Assembly: GCA_018816605.1 (NCBI GenBank)
Contig: JAHIVS010000509.1
Location: forward strand, 1 to 7,402
Length of the DNA: 7,402 nucleotides
Source of the DNA: Pseudomonadota bacterium
GTDB taxonomy: Bacteria > Desulfobacterota > Desulfobacteria > Desulfobacterales > Desulfobacteraceae
Direction: 5' to 3'
Part shown: in pieces, positions 1 through 7,025 of the stretch
How positions within the stretch are numbered: the first letter of the stretch is position 1
How the letters are laid out: the number at the start of each line of letters is the position of its first letter
Program-made: the position numbers and the translations under genes
The notes under the pieces: model-generated
The model's database searches: none
What the model saw: only the letters and a program-made list of their open reading frames with translations
Told to the model about the DNA's origin: nothing

Positions 1-1
1 A

Positions 2-2653
2 ATTGTTCTTGCCAAAGACCTCGCGTACAGACGGGTGGCACTGGTCAACGGGTACCCCTTTTCCAAAAAAATACGCCTGGATATTCCCCTGGCAATCCCG
101 GTCACGGTGGACTCTCCCCTGGAAGGCCTGACAGCTGTTTCCATGAACAAGGCAGATGCCTATGTCGGCGTTCTGGGAGTCAATACCTATCTGATAAGCC
201 AGAACGGCCTGGCCAATCTCAAGGTGGCCGGGCATTATGATGGAGAAAAAACCGGACAGCGCCTGGGCATTCGTAAAGACTGGCCCATACTTGAACAAAT
301 CATATCCGAGGCGTTGCAGGCCATCCCTTCGGAAAAAACCAGTGCCATTTTCCAGAAATGGGTGCCCATTCCCACGGATATCCGGCAGATCCAGCTGAAA
401 ACCTTTTTGTCCGACACGGAGAAACAATGGATTCTGGACCATCCCGTGATTCGGGTGTGTGCGGACCCGGACTGGGCACCGGTGGAATTTGCAGATAAAC
501 GCGGCCACTATTCCGGCATCTCCATGGAATACCTGGAATTGATGGAAAAATACCTGGGAATTGATTTTATGATGACGGATATCAAAGACTGGCACCAGGG
601 GTTTGATCTGTTGGAGCAGGGGTCTGTGGATATGTTTTCCGCCATCATGGAAACAGAGAGCCGGAAAGACTCCCTCTTGTTTACAACGTCCTATCTTGAA
701 ATCCCCATTGTCATCTTCACGGGCCAGAACATGAACTATATCGGCAGCCTGGCGGAATTACTCGGGGAAAAAGTCTGTGTGGTCAATGGATCTGCCGCAG
801 AGGAAATCTTCAAGGAGAAACACCCCTATCTGGACCTGGTGCTGGCAAAAAACACAGAAGAGGCCCTGGGCATGCTTGAAAGGAAAAAAGCCGTCGCCTT
901 TGTGGGCGACATCCTCACAACCGGTTATTATATTGGAAAATTGAAAACCACCACCATAAAAGTGGCCGGCAAAACCCCCTATTCTGCAAAGCTGTCCATG
1001 GCTGTTTCAAAGGAGATGGCACCCTTGAAAAATATCATGGATAAATTTTTTGACCTGCTGCCGGAATCGGAAAAAAACGAGGTGTACAAAAAATGGATCT
1101 CCATCCAGTATGAGCACGGGACAGATGTTTCCCTTTTGCTGAAAATCCTGATTCCCATACTCTTTGTTCTGCTGCTGTTCGTATACTGGGTCAACCGCCT
1201 GAAACTGGAAATACACAAACGACAGCAGACGGAAAAAGAACTGACCCTTGCCAGGCAAGAGGCGGAAAAAGCCAACCAGACCAAAAGCATTTTCCTGGCC
1301 AATATGAGTCATGAAATCAGAACCCCCATGAACGCCATCCTGGGCTATTCCCAATTGCTGAACCGGGACCCCAAACTGACAGGCGACCAGAAAAAAAATC
1401 TTCAAACCATCAATAAAAGCGGCGAACACCTGCTGAATCTTATCAATGACATCCTAGAACTCTCTAAAATAGAGGCAGGCAAATATAAACTGGAGCCGGT
1501 TGTCTTTGATTTGTTCGACCTGTTAAATGATATTGAAGTCATGTTCACCATCAGAACCAAAGAAAAGGGTCTGGCCTTTGATATCCGCAGGTCCGGGGAT
1601 CTGGCCCAATTCATTACGGCCGACCAGGGAAAAATGCGGCAGATCCTCATCAATCTCATGGGAAATGCCGTGAAATTCACCCAAAAAGGCAGTATCCGGC
1701 TTTCCGTCCGCAGTCGCCCCCAAAATCAAGATTTGTCCCTTGTGTTTGAACTGGAAGACACCGGGCCTGGCATTTCAAAGGGCAACCTTGAAAGAATATT
1801 CGGCAGTTTTGAGCAGGCAGGAGACACCTGTGTGGAAGGCGGAACCGGTCTTGGCCTTGCCATCAGCAGGAAGTATGCCCGGCTCATGGCAGGTGATATC
1901 ACGGTCAAAAGCCATGAAAACAAGGGCTCTGTTTTTACCTTTTCCTGCCGGGTTCAACCCGGTGATATGATAGCGTACAAACACCCCCCTGCCCAACGAC
2001 AGGTCATTGGGATTGAGACCCATACCCCCATAAAGGTATTGATCGCCGATGACAGGGAGACCAACCGACACCTGCTCCAGCAGATGTTAGAGCGGGTGGG
2101 ATTTAAAACCCGGGAGGCGGTCAATGGGGAACAGGCAATTGAAGCGTTTATCACCTGGCAGCCCCAGGTCATTCTCATGGATATTGTCATGCCGGTTTTA
2201 AACGGCGTGGATGCCATTAAACGAATCCGGACACTTCCCAGGGGAGATCGCGTCACCATCATTGCCGTCACGGCCAGTGTCATGATGGAAGAAAAAAGCA
2301 ATGTACTGGCCGCCGGGGCCGACGGATTCCTGAGAAAACCCTTTCGGGAAAATGAATTGTTTGAATTGATGCATACCCATGGGTCCATAAACTTCATCCA
2401 TGAAAAGCCCCCGGCCTTACCCCTGGTGTCATCCCTTCCCCTGGGCGAAAAGATCGCCCGGATACCGCAACCCTATTTTGACGCCATGGTAACGGCGTTG
2501 GAACTGGGCCATGTAAAAAACATCCATGGGATCATCGACCAGATCGGCCGTGATGACCCGGACAATATCGCTGTCCAGCTGAAAGACATGGCAGAGGCCT
2601 TTGATTTTGCCGCCATGCAAAAACTATTTCAACCCGCTAAATCAAACAGGTGA
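2..2653 (+). CDS. BvgS-like hybrid sensor histidine kinase, 5' partial
   Basis: Membrane sensor kinase that should bind a small ligand in the periplasm and autophosphorylate in the cytoplasm. The frame is open to the left edge, so the true start, signal sequence and part of the first sensor domain are missing. Residues are numbered from the GTG at base 35, used only as a ruler. In order: the end of a first SBP_bac_3-type venus-flytrap domain (to about 113, with the DWP-containing C-terminal helix pattern of such sensors), a complete second one (about 137-357), one membrane helix (about 368-387), a charged helical linker, HisKA with the phospho-accepting H426 in the MSHEIRTPMN box, HATPase_c with N544, G1 box at D575 and G2 box at G603, then a receiver with acidic pair D672/D673, phospho-acceptor D716 and K768. 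Residues 786-872 form a helical tail with no Hpt motif. All catalytic residues are present. The ligand is unknown. It lies 4 nt upstream of a second hybrid kinase, apparently in the same operon. Confidence 0.95.
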   Translation: MVLAKDLAYRRVALVNGYPFSKKIRLDIPLAIPVTVDSPLEGLTAVSMNKADAYVGVLGVNTYLISQNGLANLKVAGHYDGEKTGQRLGIRKDWPILEQIISEALQAIPSEKTSAIFQKWVPIPTDIRQIQLKTFLSDTEKQWILDHPVIRVCADPDWAPVEFADKRGHYSGISMEYLELMEKYLGIDFMMTDIKDWHQGFDLLEQGSVDMFSAIMETESRKDSLLFTTSYLEIPIVIFTGQNMNYIGSLAELLGEKVCVVNGSAAEEIFKEKHPYLDLVLAKNTEEALGMLERKKAVAFVGDILTTGYYIGKLKTTTIKVAGKTPYSAKLSMAVSKEMAPLKNIMDKFFDLLPESEKNEVYKKWISIQYEHGTDVSLLLKILIPILFVLLLFVYWVNRLKLEIHKRQQTEKELTLARQEAEKANQTKSIFLANMSHEIRTPMNAILGYSQLLNRDPKLTGDQKKNLQTINKSGEHLLNLINDILELSKIEAGKYKLEPVVFDLFDLLNDIEVMFTIRTKEKGLAFDIRRSGDLAQFITADQGKMRQILINLMGNAVKFTQKGSIRLSVRSRPQNQDLSLVFELEDTGPGISKGNLERIFGSFEQAGDTCVEGGTGLGLAISRKYARLMAGDITVKSHENKGSVFTFSCRVQPGDMIAYKHPPAQRQVIGIETHTPIKVLIADDRETNRHLLQQMLERVGFKTREAVNGEQAIEAFITWQPQVILMDIVMPVLNGVDAIKRIRTLPRGDRVTIIAVTASVMMEEKSNVLAAGADGFLRKPFRENELFELMHTHGSINFIHEKPPALPLVSSLPLGEKIARIPQPYFDAMVTALELGHVKNIHGIIDQIGRDDPDNIAVQLKDMAEAFDFAAMQKLFQPAKSNR

Positions 2654-2660
2654 TGCCATG
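2648..2660 (+). promoter_or_regulatory. Stop/start junction with Shine-Dalgarno of the second kinase gene
   Basis: The first kinase gene stops with TGA at 2651-2653 and the next ATG is at 2658. An AGGTG at 2648-2652 overlaps that stop codon and sits 5 nt before the ATG, so the ribosome-binding site lies inside the end of the upstream gene. This favours translational coupling and decides the start: an in-frame ATT further upstream at 2601 has no such support and would overlap the first gene by 53 bases. Confidence 0.7.
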
Positions 2661-4646
2661 AAACCCATTGATAGGTCAACCAGTGATACATCAACCAGTG
2701 AACCTGCCTGTATTTTAATTGCAGACGACAATCCCAACAATCTCAAGGTGTTGAGCACCATGCTGGAAGCCGGCGGGTATGATGTCCGGGTGGCCCTGGA
2801 CGGGGCCCAGGCCCTTTCCAGCATTCGACAGCTCCCTCCGGACCTGGTCATGCTGGATATCCACATGCCGGAAATGGACGGATACCAGGTGTGTGATGCG
2901 ATGAAAAAGGAGCCCGCCTTAAAAACGATCCCGGTTATTTTTATCAGCGCCCTGAGTGAACCCTTTAATAAAGTCATGGGATTTCAAAAAGGGGCCGTGG
3001 ACTATATTGAAAAACCCTTCCATTTGGAAGAGGTGGAGGCCCGGGTGAAAACCCATCTTAAACTGGTTCGTTTTCAAAAACAGCTTCTGGAAAAAGCAGA
3101 ATCCAGCGAACAGCGGTTCAGGCTCACCTTTGAAAATGCAGCGGTGGGCATTGCCCATATCCGGTCCGACGGTTCTTTTTTCCGTGTCAACAAAAGTTTT
3201 TGCCAGATCATGGGGTATGATGAAAAGCAGTTGTATCATATGAGCGTTAAAGAGGTAAGCCATCCTGAGGAATGGGAAAAAAACCGATCCGATGTAAGGG
3301 CGCTGTTCAGCAATGAAATTCATACGATCCGCCGGGAACTGCGATTCATAAACAAGGAGGGCAAGGCCATATGGGGGAGGGTAACTGTATCCATGGCCCG
3401 GGACAGCAAAAAAGATCTGGAATACGGCATCATCGTGATGGAGGATATCACCGACCGGATGGAGGCCGAGGAAAACCGGAAAAAAATGGAGCTTCAGCTC
3501 AGACAGGCCCAGCGCATGGAGGCCATCGGTACCCTGGCCGGGGGGATTGCCCATGATTTCAATAATATCCTCGGGGTGATCATGGGATATACAGACCTTC
3601 TCAGACAAAGTATTAACACCGATTTATCGGAAAAAAGATATCTGGAAGCCATTCAAACCGCCAGCAACCGGGCAAAGGACCTGGTCGGGCAGATACTGAC
3701 CTCCTGCCGCCAGGCCGAACAGGAAAAAAAGCCGATCCAGATGGAGCACATTGTCAAAGAAATCCTGAACCTGCTCCATTCCTCCCTGCCGGCTTTTATT
3801 GAGATTAAAACCGATATTCAAAAATGCAAGTCCGTTTTGGCAGATCCCACCCAGATCCATCAGGTGGTCATGAACCTTTGCACCAATGCCTTCCATGCCA
3901 TGGAAACCCACGGCGGGACCCTTGGGATTTCCCTGAAAACCCTTTCCCTTTACCAGGGGCTTAAGATCCATAATCTTTCCCTGATTCCAGGAGAGTACAA
4001 TCTTTTGGAAGTGAGTGATACAGGATCTGGCATTCCGCCCCATCAGCTTGAACGTATTTTTGAACCCTATTTTACGACAAAACCCAAGGGCAAGGGGACC
4101 GGCCTGGGCCTTTCCGTGGTCCATGGAATCGTTAAAAGCCATGGGGGAAATATTTTTGTCTACAGCGAAGAGAACAGCGGCTCCTGTTTCAAGGTGTATC
4201 TGCCCTGCCTGGATAAAAAAAACATCCCCCTTGATATCCAAGCGGAACTCCCCCTTTCCAGGGGCAGTGAATCCATATTGATTGTGGATGACGATCTGCC
4301 CTACCTGGAAATGATGACAGCGCTTCTGACAAATCTGGGCTACCAGGTGACTGCCACCCAGGACAGCCAAGCGGCATTGGAGATGATCCAAAAAAGGCGG
4401 ACAGATTTCCATTGTCTGATAACCGACATGACCATGCCCCGGATGAGCGGGGCTAAACTGACGGCAAAGGTTTTGGAAAAAAGTCCTGACCTGCCGGTTA
4501 TCATGTTTACGGGGTTCAGTGAAATCATTACCCGGGAAAGCGCCCAAAGATTGGGAATCAAAGCCTTTCTGATGAAACCTGTGGTGGCATCCACGGTGGC
4601 ATCTACCCTGCGATCGGTTCTGGACGGAAAAATACCCATCGACTGA
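2658..4646 (+). CDS. Soluble hybrid histidine kinase, REC-PAS-HisKA-HATPase-REC
   Basis: Cytoplasmic phosphorelay kinase of 662 residues with no signal peptide or membrane segment. After a short Ser/Thr-rich start comes a receiver domain (about 18-140; acidic pair D23/D24, phospho-acceptor D67, conserved K119). A PAS domain follows (about 151-265, ending in the typical DITDR motif), then a coiled linker. The HisKA box is of the LAGGIAHDFNNIL type, with H299 as the likely phosphorylation site. HATPase_c has N410, a G1 box at D454 and a G2 box at G480. A second receiver closes the protein (about 538-655; D544/D545, D590, K640). Every signature residue is intact, so it should be active as a kinase and accept phosphate at both ends. 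The N-terminal receiver suggests control by another kinase, plausibly the membrane-bound kinase encoded 4 nt upstream. The PAS ligand or cofactor cannot be told. No Hpt or DNA-binding domain is present. The start is the ATG preceded by AGGTG. Confidence 0.95.
   Translation: MKPIDRSTSDTSTSEPACILIADDNPNNLKVLSTMLEAGGYDVRVALDGAQALSSIRQLPPDLVMLDIHMPEMDGYQVCDAMKKEPALKTIPVIFISALSEPFNKVMGFQKGAVDYIEKPFHLEEVEARVKTHLKLVRFQKQLLEKAESSEQRFRLTFENAAVGIAHIRSDGSFFRVNKSFCQIMGYDEKQLYHMSVKEVSHPEEWEKNRSDVRALFSNEIHTIRRELRFINKEGKAIWGRVTVSMARDSKKDLEYGIIVMEDITDRMEAEENRKKMELQLRQAQRMEAIGTLAGGIAHDFNNILGVIMGYTDLLRQSINTDLSEKRYLEAIQTASNRAKDLVGQILTSCRQAEQEKKPIQMEHIVKEILNLLHSSLPAFIEIKTDIQKCKSVLADPTQIHQVVMNLCTNAFHAMETHGGTLGISLKTLSLYQGLKIHNLSLIPGEYNLLEVSDTGSGIPPHQLERIFEPYFTTKPKGKGTGLGLSVVHGIVKSHGGNIFVYSEENSGSCFKVYLPCLDKKNIPLDIQAELPLSRGSESILIVDDDLPYLEMMTALLTNLGYQVTATQDSQAALEMIQKRRTDFHCLITDMTMPRMSGAKLTAKVLEKSPDLPVIMFTGFSEIITRESAQRLGIKAFLMKPVVASTVASTLRSVLDGKIPID
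2676..2701 (+). repeat. 11-bp tandem direct repeat in the second kinase gene
   Basis: TCAACCAGTGA occurs twice (2676-2686 and 2691-2701), separated by TACA, giving a 15-bp period that keeps the reading frame. It encodes the Ser/Thr-rich stretch STSDTSTSE just before the first receiver domain. This most likely reflects a small in-frame duplication in an unstructured N-terminal tail. Confidence 0.8.
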
Positions 4647-4649
4647 TTT

Positions 4650-6767
4650 TCATAATTGCCATGTGAGCCCGATGTAAAAGCGGGTTTCCGTGTCGCCAGG
4701 CGTTCCTTCCCAGGGGTTGAGATAATCGGTGTTGGGAACCGGAATATTGTTGTCCAAAACATTGTTAACAACAAAATCCAGGCTCAGGTGGTCGGAAAGG
4801 GCATAGTTTGTTTTAAAACTGACAGAGAAACGATCCGTGTGAAAAAGATCACGGCTTTCATACCAGTCCAGCTCACTTCGCTCAACCCGGCTGCCATACT
4901 CCCCTGCAAGAGAGGTCATCAAGGTATCATTGAGCCAGCGTCGGGAGATCATGGCCTTAATTGAATGGGAGGGGTAGGAGAGCCATTTTGTGAGATCCCC
5001 ATTGGCTGTTTCCACCATCACATTGCCATCTCCTAAATCATGGGGCCGTGAGTAGGCATAGGATACCATGACCCGGATCGAGTCAGGGCCCTTCCAGTCT
5101 ATCAAAAATTCACCGCCCAGGGAGCCAAAATCCCTGTGGTCTATGGAGCCATCTTTGGTTCCGGACACAAGGGCGTTCTTATAAACATTGAAAAAACCGT
5201 TGGCAGTAAAATTGAGACCCAGTTCCGGCAGGGCATGCAGCAGGTTGATTTCATAACTGTCCACATATTCCGGGTCCAGGTTGGCAGAATAAAGGGCTGT
5301 GGCCGAAGGGTAATGAAACCCCTCCTGGAAACTGAGTTTCACCGTGGTGTCCTCCCCCAAACGGATGGCAGTGGCGAGCCTGGGAAACCATTTTTCTGAA
5401 TCCTCCACCACCTCCTTCAAATACGAATCCGTTCCATCCAGCCGGTAACGGATGGCGTTAAACCGAAGACCCGCCGTAACAGTCCAGCAAGGAGTGATAT
5501 CAATGATATCTTCGGTGAAAAAGCTGAACTCTCTCCAGTCAATATCCTCTCCAATGGGGGTTGGCGGCGGGTCTGTCCTGAAATAGTAGCGGTTGTTCCT
5601 GTGCTTATCCTGGGAGAGTCTGAAGCCCGTGGCCCACTGCTGATTTTCCCACCGCAGGGACCTGAGCACCCAGTTGGTTTCGACCCTCACGTCGGAATTG
5701 CCGTGGTCCACCCGACGTGTCTTTCCCTGGCTGTTGAGATCGAATATATATCCATTGTCAAATAAGACCACGGGCAGATTCACGGACAAATTTTCTGTGG
5801 GGGTCAAGGGCAGGGTGACGGAGGGACGGAGCGCCAGGGTCTGATAGTAGATGTTGGGAGACGATGCGCTGCTGCTCAAATAATCGTCAGAAGAAAGCCA
5901 CTCCTTCTGGATAAACCCGACCATGCGGATGTTGTCATGGTTCCAGTTCATGGACATCCTGTAATTAAGCTTGTCCTTGGTTCGAACATCGAAATCATCG
6001 GATATATCGCCCGGGTTAAAACCACGATACCCCAGGTCATTGCCCGGCTGAAACCCCGAGGCCCTTTCCCCCCCTGCATAGAGGTAAAAATCTCTGCCGA
6101 CTCCATACACATGGCCGTAACCAGCCTCGGTTTTCACCAGGGATTCGGTAACCCCCACCAGGCTATTCACCCAGGCACCGGGATGGCTTTCCCCGGATTT
6201 CGGCACCTGGTTGACAAACCCGTTTATCGCCCCGTTTCCATGGAGAAGGGAGGAGGGGCCATTGCTCACCTCAAGTTTGGCGATATCCCCCAGAAGCGAT
6301 GATTTCAGGCTGGCATTGATCCCCAAGCTGCCGGCCGAATTGATGTTCATACCGTCCCACATAAACAGGGTGGTTGAATTATCCCGCATGGGACTGCCCC
6401 GGTTGGTGTAAAGAGATCCCAGCATACTATGGCCGCTCACCTGTACGCCGGGAATCGTGAGCTGCAGCATATCCTTGAGGGTCACCCCGGGAATCGTTTC
6501 CAACAACTCCTCGTTTAATATCCAGATGGATCCCGGGGCCTGGTTCATGGGAACCTCATAAAACCCAATGGAGTTGACCGGAAGCGCCATGAGATCTTCC
6601 AGGGAGCGCTTTGAAAGATAGTCAACCGATGAATCCGCCAGGGTCGTCAGGGGTGAAAAAACAAAAAAAAGCACCAGCCAAACGGGCAGGCGCGTTGTGG
6701 ATATAAAGGTCGCAATCGCTGTGCACAATTTCTTAACTGCAAGTAAGTTAAACCAAGTCAAATTCAT
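4650..6767 (-). CDS. TonB-dependent outer-membrane receptor
   Basis: Outer-membrane beta-barrel receptor of 705 residues that should take up a scarce ligand using TonB-ExbB-ExbD energy. It begins with a signal peptide that has a long polar start, a hydrophobic core (about 27-43) and probable cleavage after A44. The LEDLM segment (56-60) is typical of the mature N-terminus in one class of these receptors. The plug domain spans about 75-192: PGS at 78-80, a T-IPGVQVSG region at 104-112, RGS at 123-125, and the hallmark EVSNGPSSLLHGNGAINGFV at 166-185. The remainder is a barrel of alternating strands ending in the family-like NNVLDNNIPVP and a final strand. The last residue is Leu rather than the usual aromatic. 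Length is normal for the family. The start is the ATG at 6767, preceded by AAGGA with 9-nt spacing; a TTG one codon earlier is less likely. The divergent FecB/BtuF-type gene suggests a siderophore, heme or cobalamin-like substrate, but this is not resolved. Confidence 0.93.
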   Translation of the reverse strand: MNLTWFNLLAVKKLCTAIATFISTTRLPVWLVLFFVFSPLTTLADSSVDYLSKRSLEDLMALPVNSIGFYEVPMNQAPGSIWILNEELLETIPGVTLKDMLQLTIPGVQVSGHSMLGSLYTNRGSPMRDNSTTLFMWDGMNINSAGSLGINASLKSSLLGDIAKLEVSNGPSSLLHGNGAINGFVNQVPKSGESHPGAWVNSLVGVTESLVKTEAGYGHVYGVGRDFYLYAGGERASGFQPGNDLGYRGFNPGDISDDFDVRTKDKLNYRMSMNWNHDNIRMVGFIQKEWLSSDDYLSSSASSPNIYYQTLALRPSVTLPLTPTENLSVNLPVVLFDNGYIFDLNSQGKTRRVDHGNSDVRVETNWVLRSLRWENQQWATGFRLSQDKHRNNRYYFRTDPPPTPIGEDIDWREFSFFTEDIIDITPCWTVTAGLRFNAIRYRLDGTDSYLKEVVEDSEKWFPRLATAIRLGEDTTVKLSFQEGFHYPSATALYSANLDPEYVDSYEINLLHALPELGLNFTANGFFNVYKNALVSGTKDGSIDHRDFGSLGGEFLIDWKGPDSIRVMVSYAYSRPHDLGDGNVMVETANGDLTKWLSYPSHSIKAMISRRWLNDTLMTSLAGEYGSRVERSELDWYESRDLFHTDRFSVSFKTNYALSDHLSLDFVVNNVLDNNIPVPNTDYLNPWEGTPGDTETRFYIGLTWQL

Positions 6768-6776
6768 CAAATCTTT

Positions 6777-6781
6777 TCCTT
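6777..6781 (-). promoter_or_regulatory. Shine-Dalgarno site of the TonB-dependent receptor gene
   Basis: Read on the minus strand this is AAGGA, 9 nt upstream of the ATG at 6767. It supports that ATG as the start of the receptor. Confidence 0.65.
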
Positions 6782-6853
6782 AACCAAACCACAAGAGAAT
6801 ATCGGCGAATTTACCGGATAACACATTTATTTAAATTTTTCACGCGATTTCTT

Positions 6854-6870
6854 TCAGGGGCACCCCCTGA
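6854..6870. promoter_or_regulatory. 17-bp interrupted palindrome, candidate operator
   Basis: TCAGGGG (6854-6860) and CCCCTGA (6864-6870) are perfect reverse complements separated by CAC. The GC-rich block stands out in AT-rich surroundings. It overlaps the -35-like CTGAAA (minus strand, 6852-6857) of one possible receptor promoter whose -10-like TTAAAT lies at 6829-6834 with a 17-nt spacer. It could be a repressor or activator site, or a tight hairpin in a longer receptor leader. No T-run follows on either strand, so it does not look like a terminator. Confidence 0.45.
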
Positions 6871-6907
6871 TCGTTATTGTAATATTTGGTTATTTTTTGT
6901 CTGTTTA

Positions 6908-6936
6908 ATTATATTTCCACTCTTTCCTTGACATAA
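6908..6936 (-). promoter_or_regulatory. Candidate sigma-70-like promoter for the receptor gene
   Basis: On the minus strand a perfect TATAAT lies at 6908-6913. A poor -35 (TTATGT, 6931-6936) is found 17 nt upstream. If used, the receptor mRNA would have a leader of more than 130 nt that includes the 17-bp palindrome. A closer alternative (CTGAAA/TTAAAT at 6852-6857 and 6829-6834) is about equally plausible. TATA-like matches are common by chance in such AT-rich DNA. Confidence 0.35.
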
Positions 6937-6954
6937 GGCACCATAAATCATAAC
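6928..6954 (+). promoter_or_regulatory. Candidate promoter for the binding-protein gene
   Basis: A perfect TTGACA -35 hexamer lies at 6928-6933. The best -10 nearby is CATAAC (6949-6954), four of six matches, with a short 15-nt spacer; CATAAA at 6942-6947 is too close. The site lies about 70-100 nt upstream of the ATG, a reasonable distance. A weak -10 next to a good -35 would fit a promoter that needs an activator, but this is inference. Confidence 0.4.
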
Positions 6955-6991
6955 TGAATGGCCAATGCAATGGATGGGAGTGGCCATTCAG
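6954..6991 (+). repeat. Perfect 11-bp inverted repeat in the leader of the binding-protein gene
   Basis: CTGAATGGCCA (6954-6964) and TGGCCATTCAG (6981-6991) are exact reverse complements around a 16-nt loop. The left arm touches the candidate -10 box, and the right arm ends 34 nt before the ATG. As DNA it could be a two-site operator over the transcription start. As RNA it would form a stem-loop at or near the 5' end of the message. No T-run follows, so it is not a standard intrinsic terminator. Confidence 0.65.
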
Positions 6992-7013
6992 AGTTGTGTA
7001 TCAGTCAATAATA

Positions 7014-7018
7014 AAGGA
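7014..7018 (+). promoter_or_regulatory. Shine-Dalgarno site of the binding-protein gene
   Basis: AAGGA sits 7 nt before the ATG at 7026. It selects this ATG over an in-frame GTG at 6996, which has no comparable site. Confidence 0.65.
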
Positions 7019-7025
7019 AAGGATC

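Larger units (their letters stand above)
6768..7025. other. Divergent AT-rich control region between receptor and binding-protein genes
   Basis: This 258-bp stretch has no credible gene and separates two divergently read transport genes, so it should hold both promoters and shared operator sites. It contains a 17-bp interrupted palindrome, an 11-bp inverted repeat and several promoter-like hexamers, listed separately. I saw no convincing Fur box (best 19-mer match is poor), no cobalamin riboswitch core and no intrinsic terminator. Confidence 0.75.

Noticed and set aside
1391..1398. A8 tract in the first kinase gene
   Set aside because: It encodes Lys codons in a region rich in Lys/Glu; similar A runs occur throughout the window, so it carries no special signal.
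2919..3608. Open frame of 229 codons on the minus strand
   Set aside because: It is antisense to the receiver-PAS region of the second kinase and has no recognisable domain or supporting start context.
3624..4547. Open frame of 307 codons on the minus strand opposite the second kinase gene
   Set aside because: It lies wholly antisense to conserved kinase and receiver motifs, its translation shows no recognisable domain, and it is explained by codon bias of the real gene.
4580..4612. Short repeat of GGTGGCATC near the end of the second kinase gene
   Set aside because: It encodes a VASTVAST stretch in the last helix of the receiver; nine bases in coding sequence is not enough to suggest a functional repeat.
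4662..4690. Possible terminator hairpin (CCCG...CGGGTTT) just past the second kinase gene
   Set aside because: The stem is only four to six base pairs with a 9-nt loop and a three-base T run, too weak to call, and it lies inside the receptor coding sequence.
6800..6820. Imperfect palindrome TATCGG...CCGGATA
   Set aside because: It needs a bulged base to pair and the arms are only six bases, so it is likely chance.
6819..6840. Possible Fur box near GATAACACATTTATT
   Set aside because: Only about half the positions match the 19-bp consensus, which is not distinguishable from chance in AT-rich DNA.
6768..7025. Cobalamin riboswitch or other known leader RNA
   Set aside because: I could not find the conserved cobalamin-box core or another known riboswitch signature on either strand; a covariance-model search would settle it.
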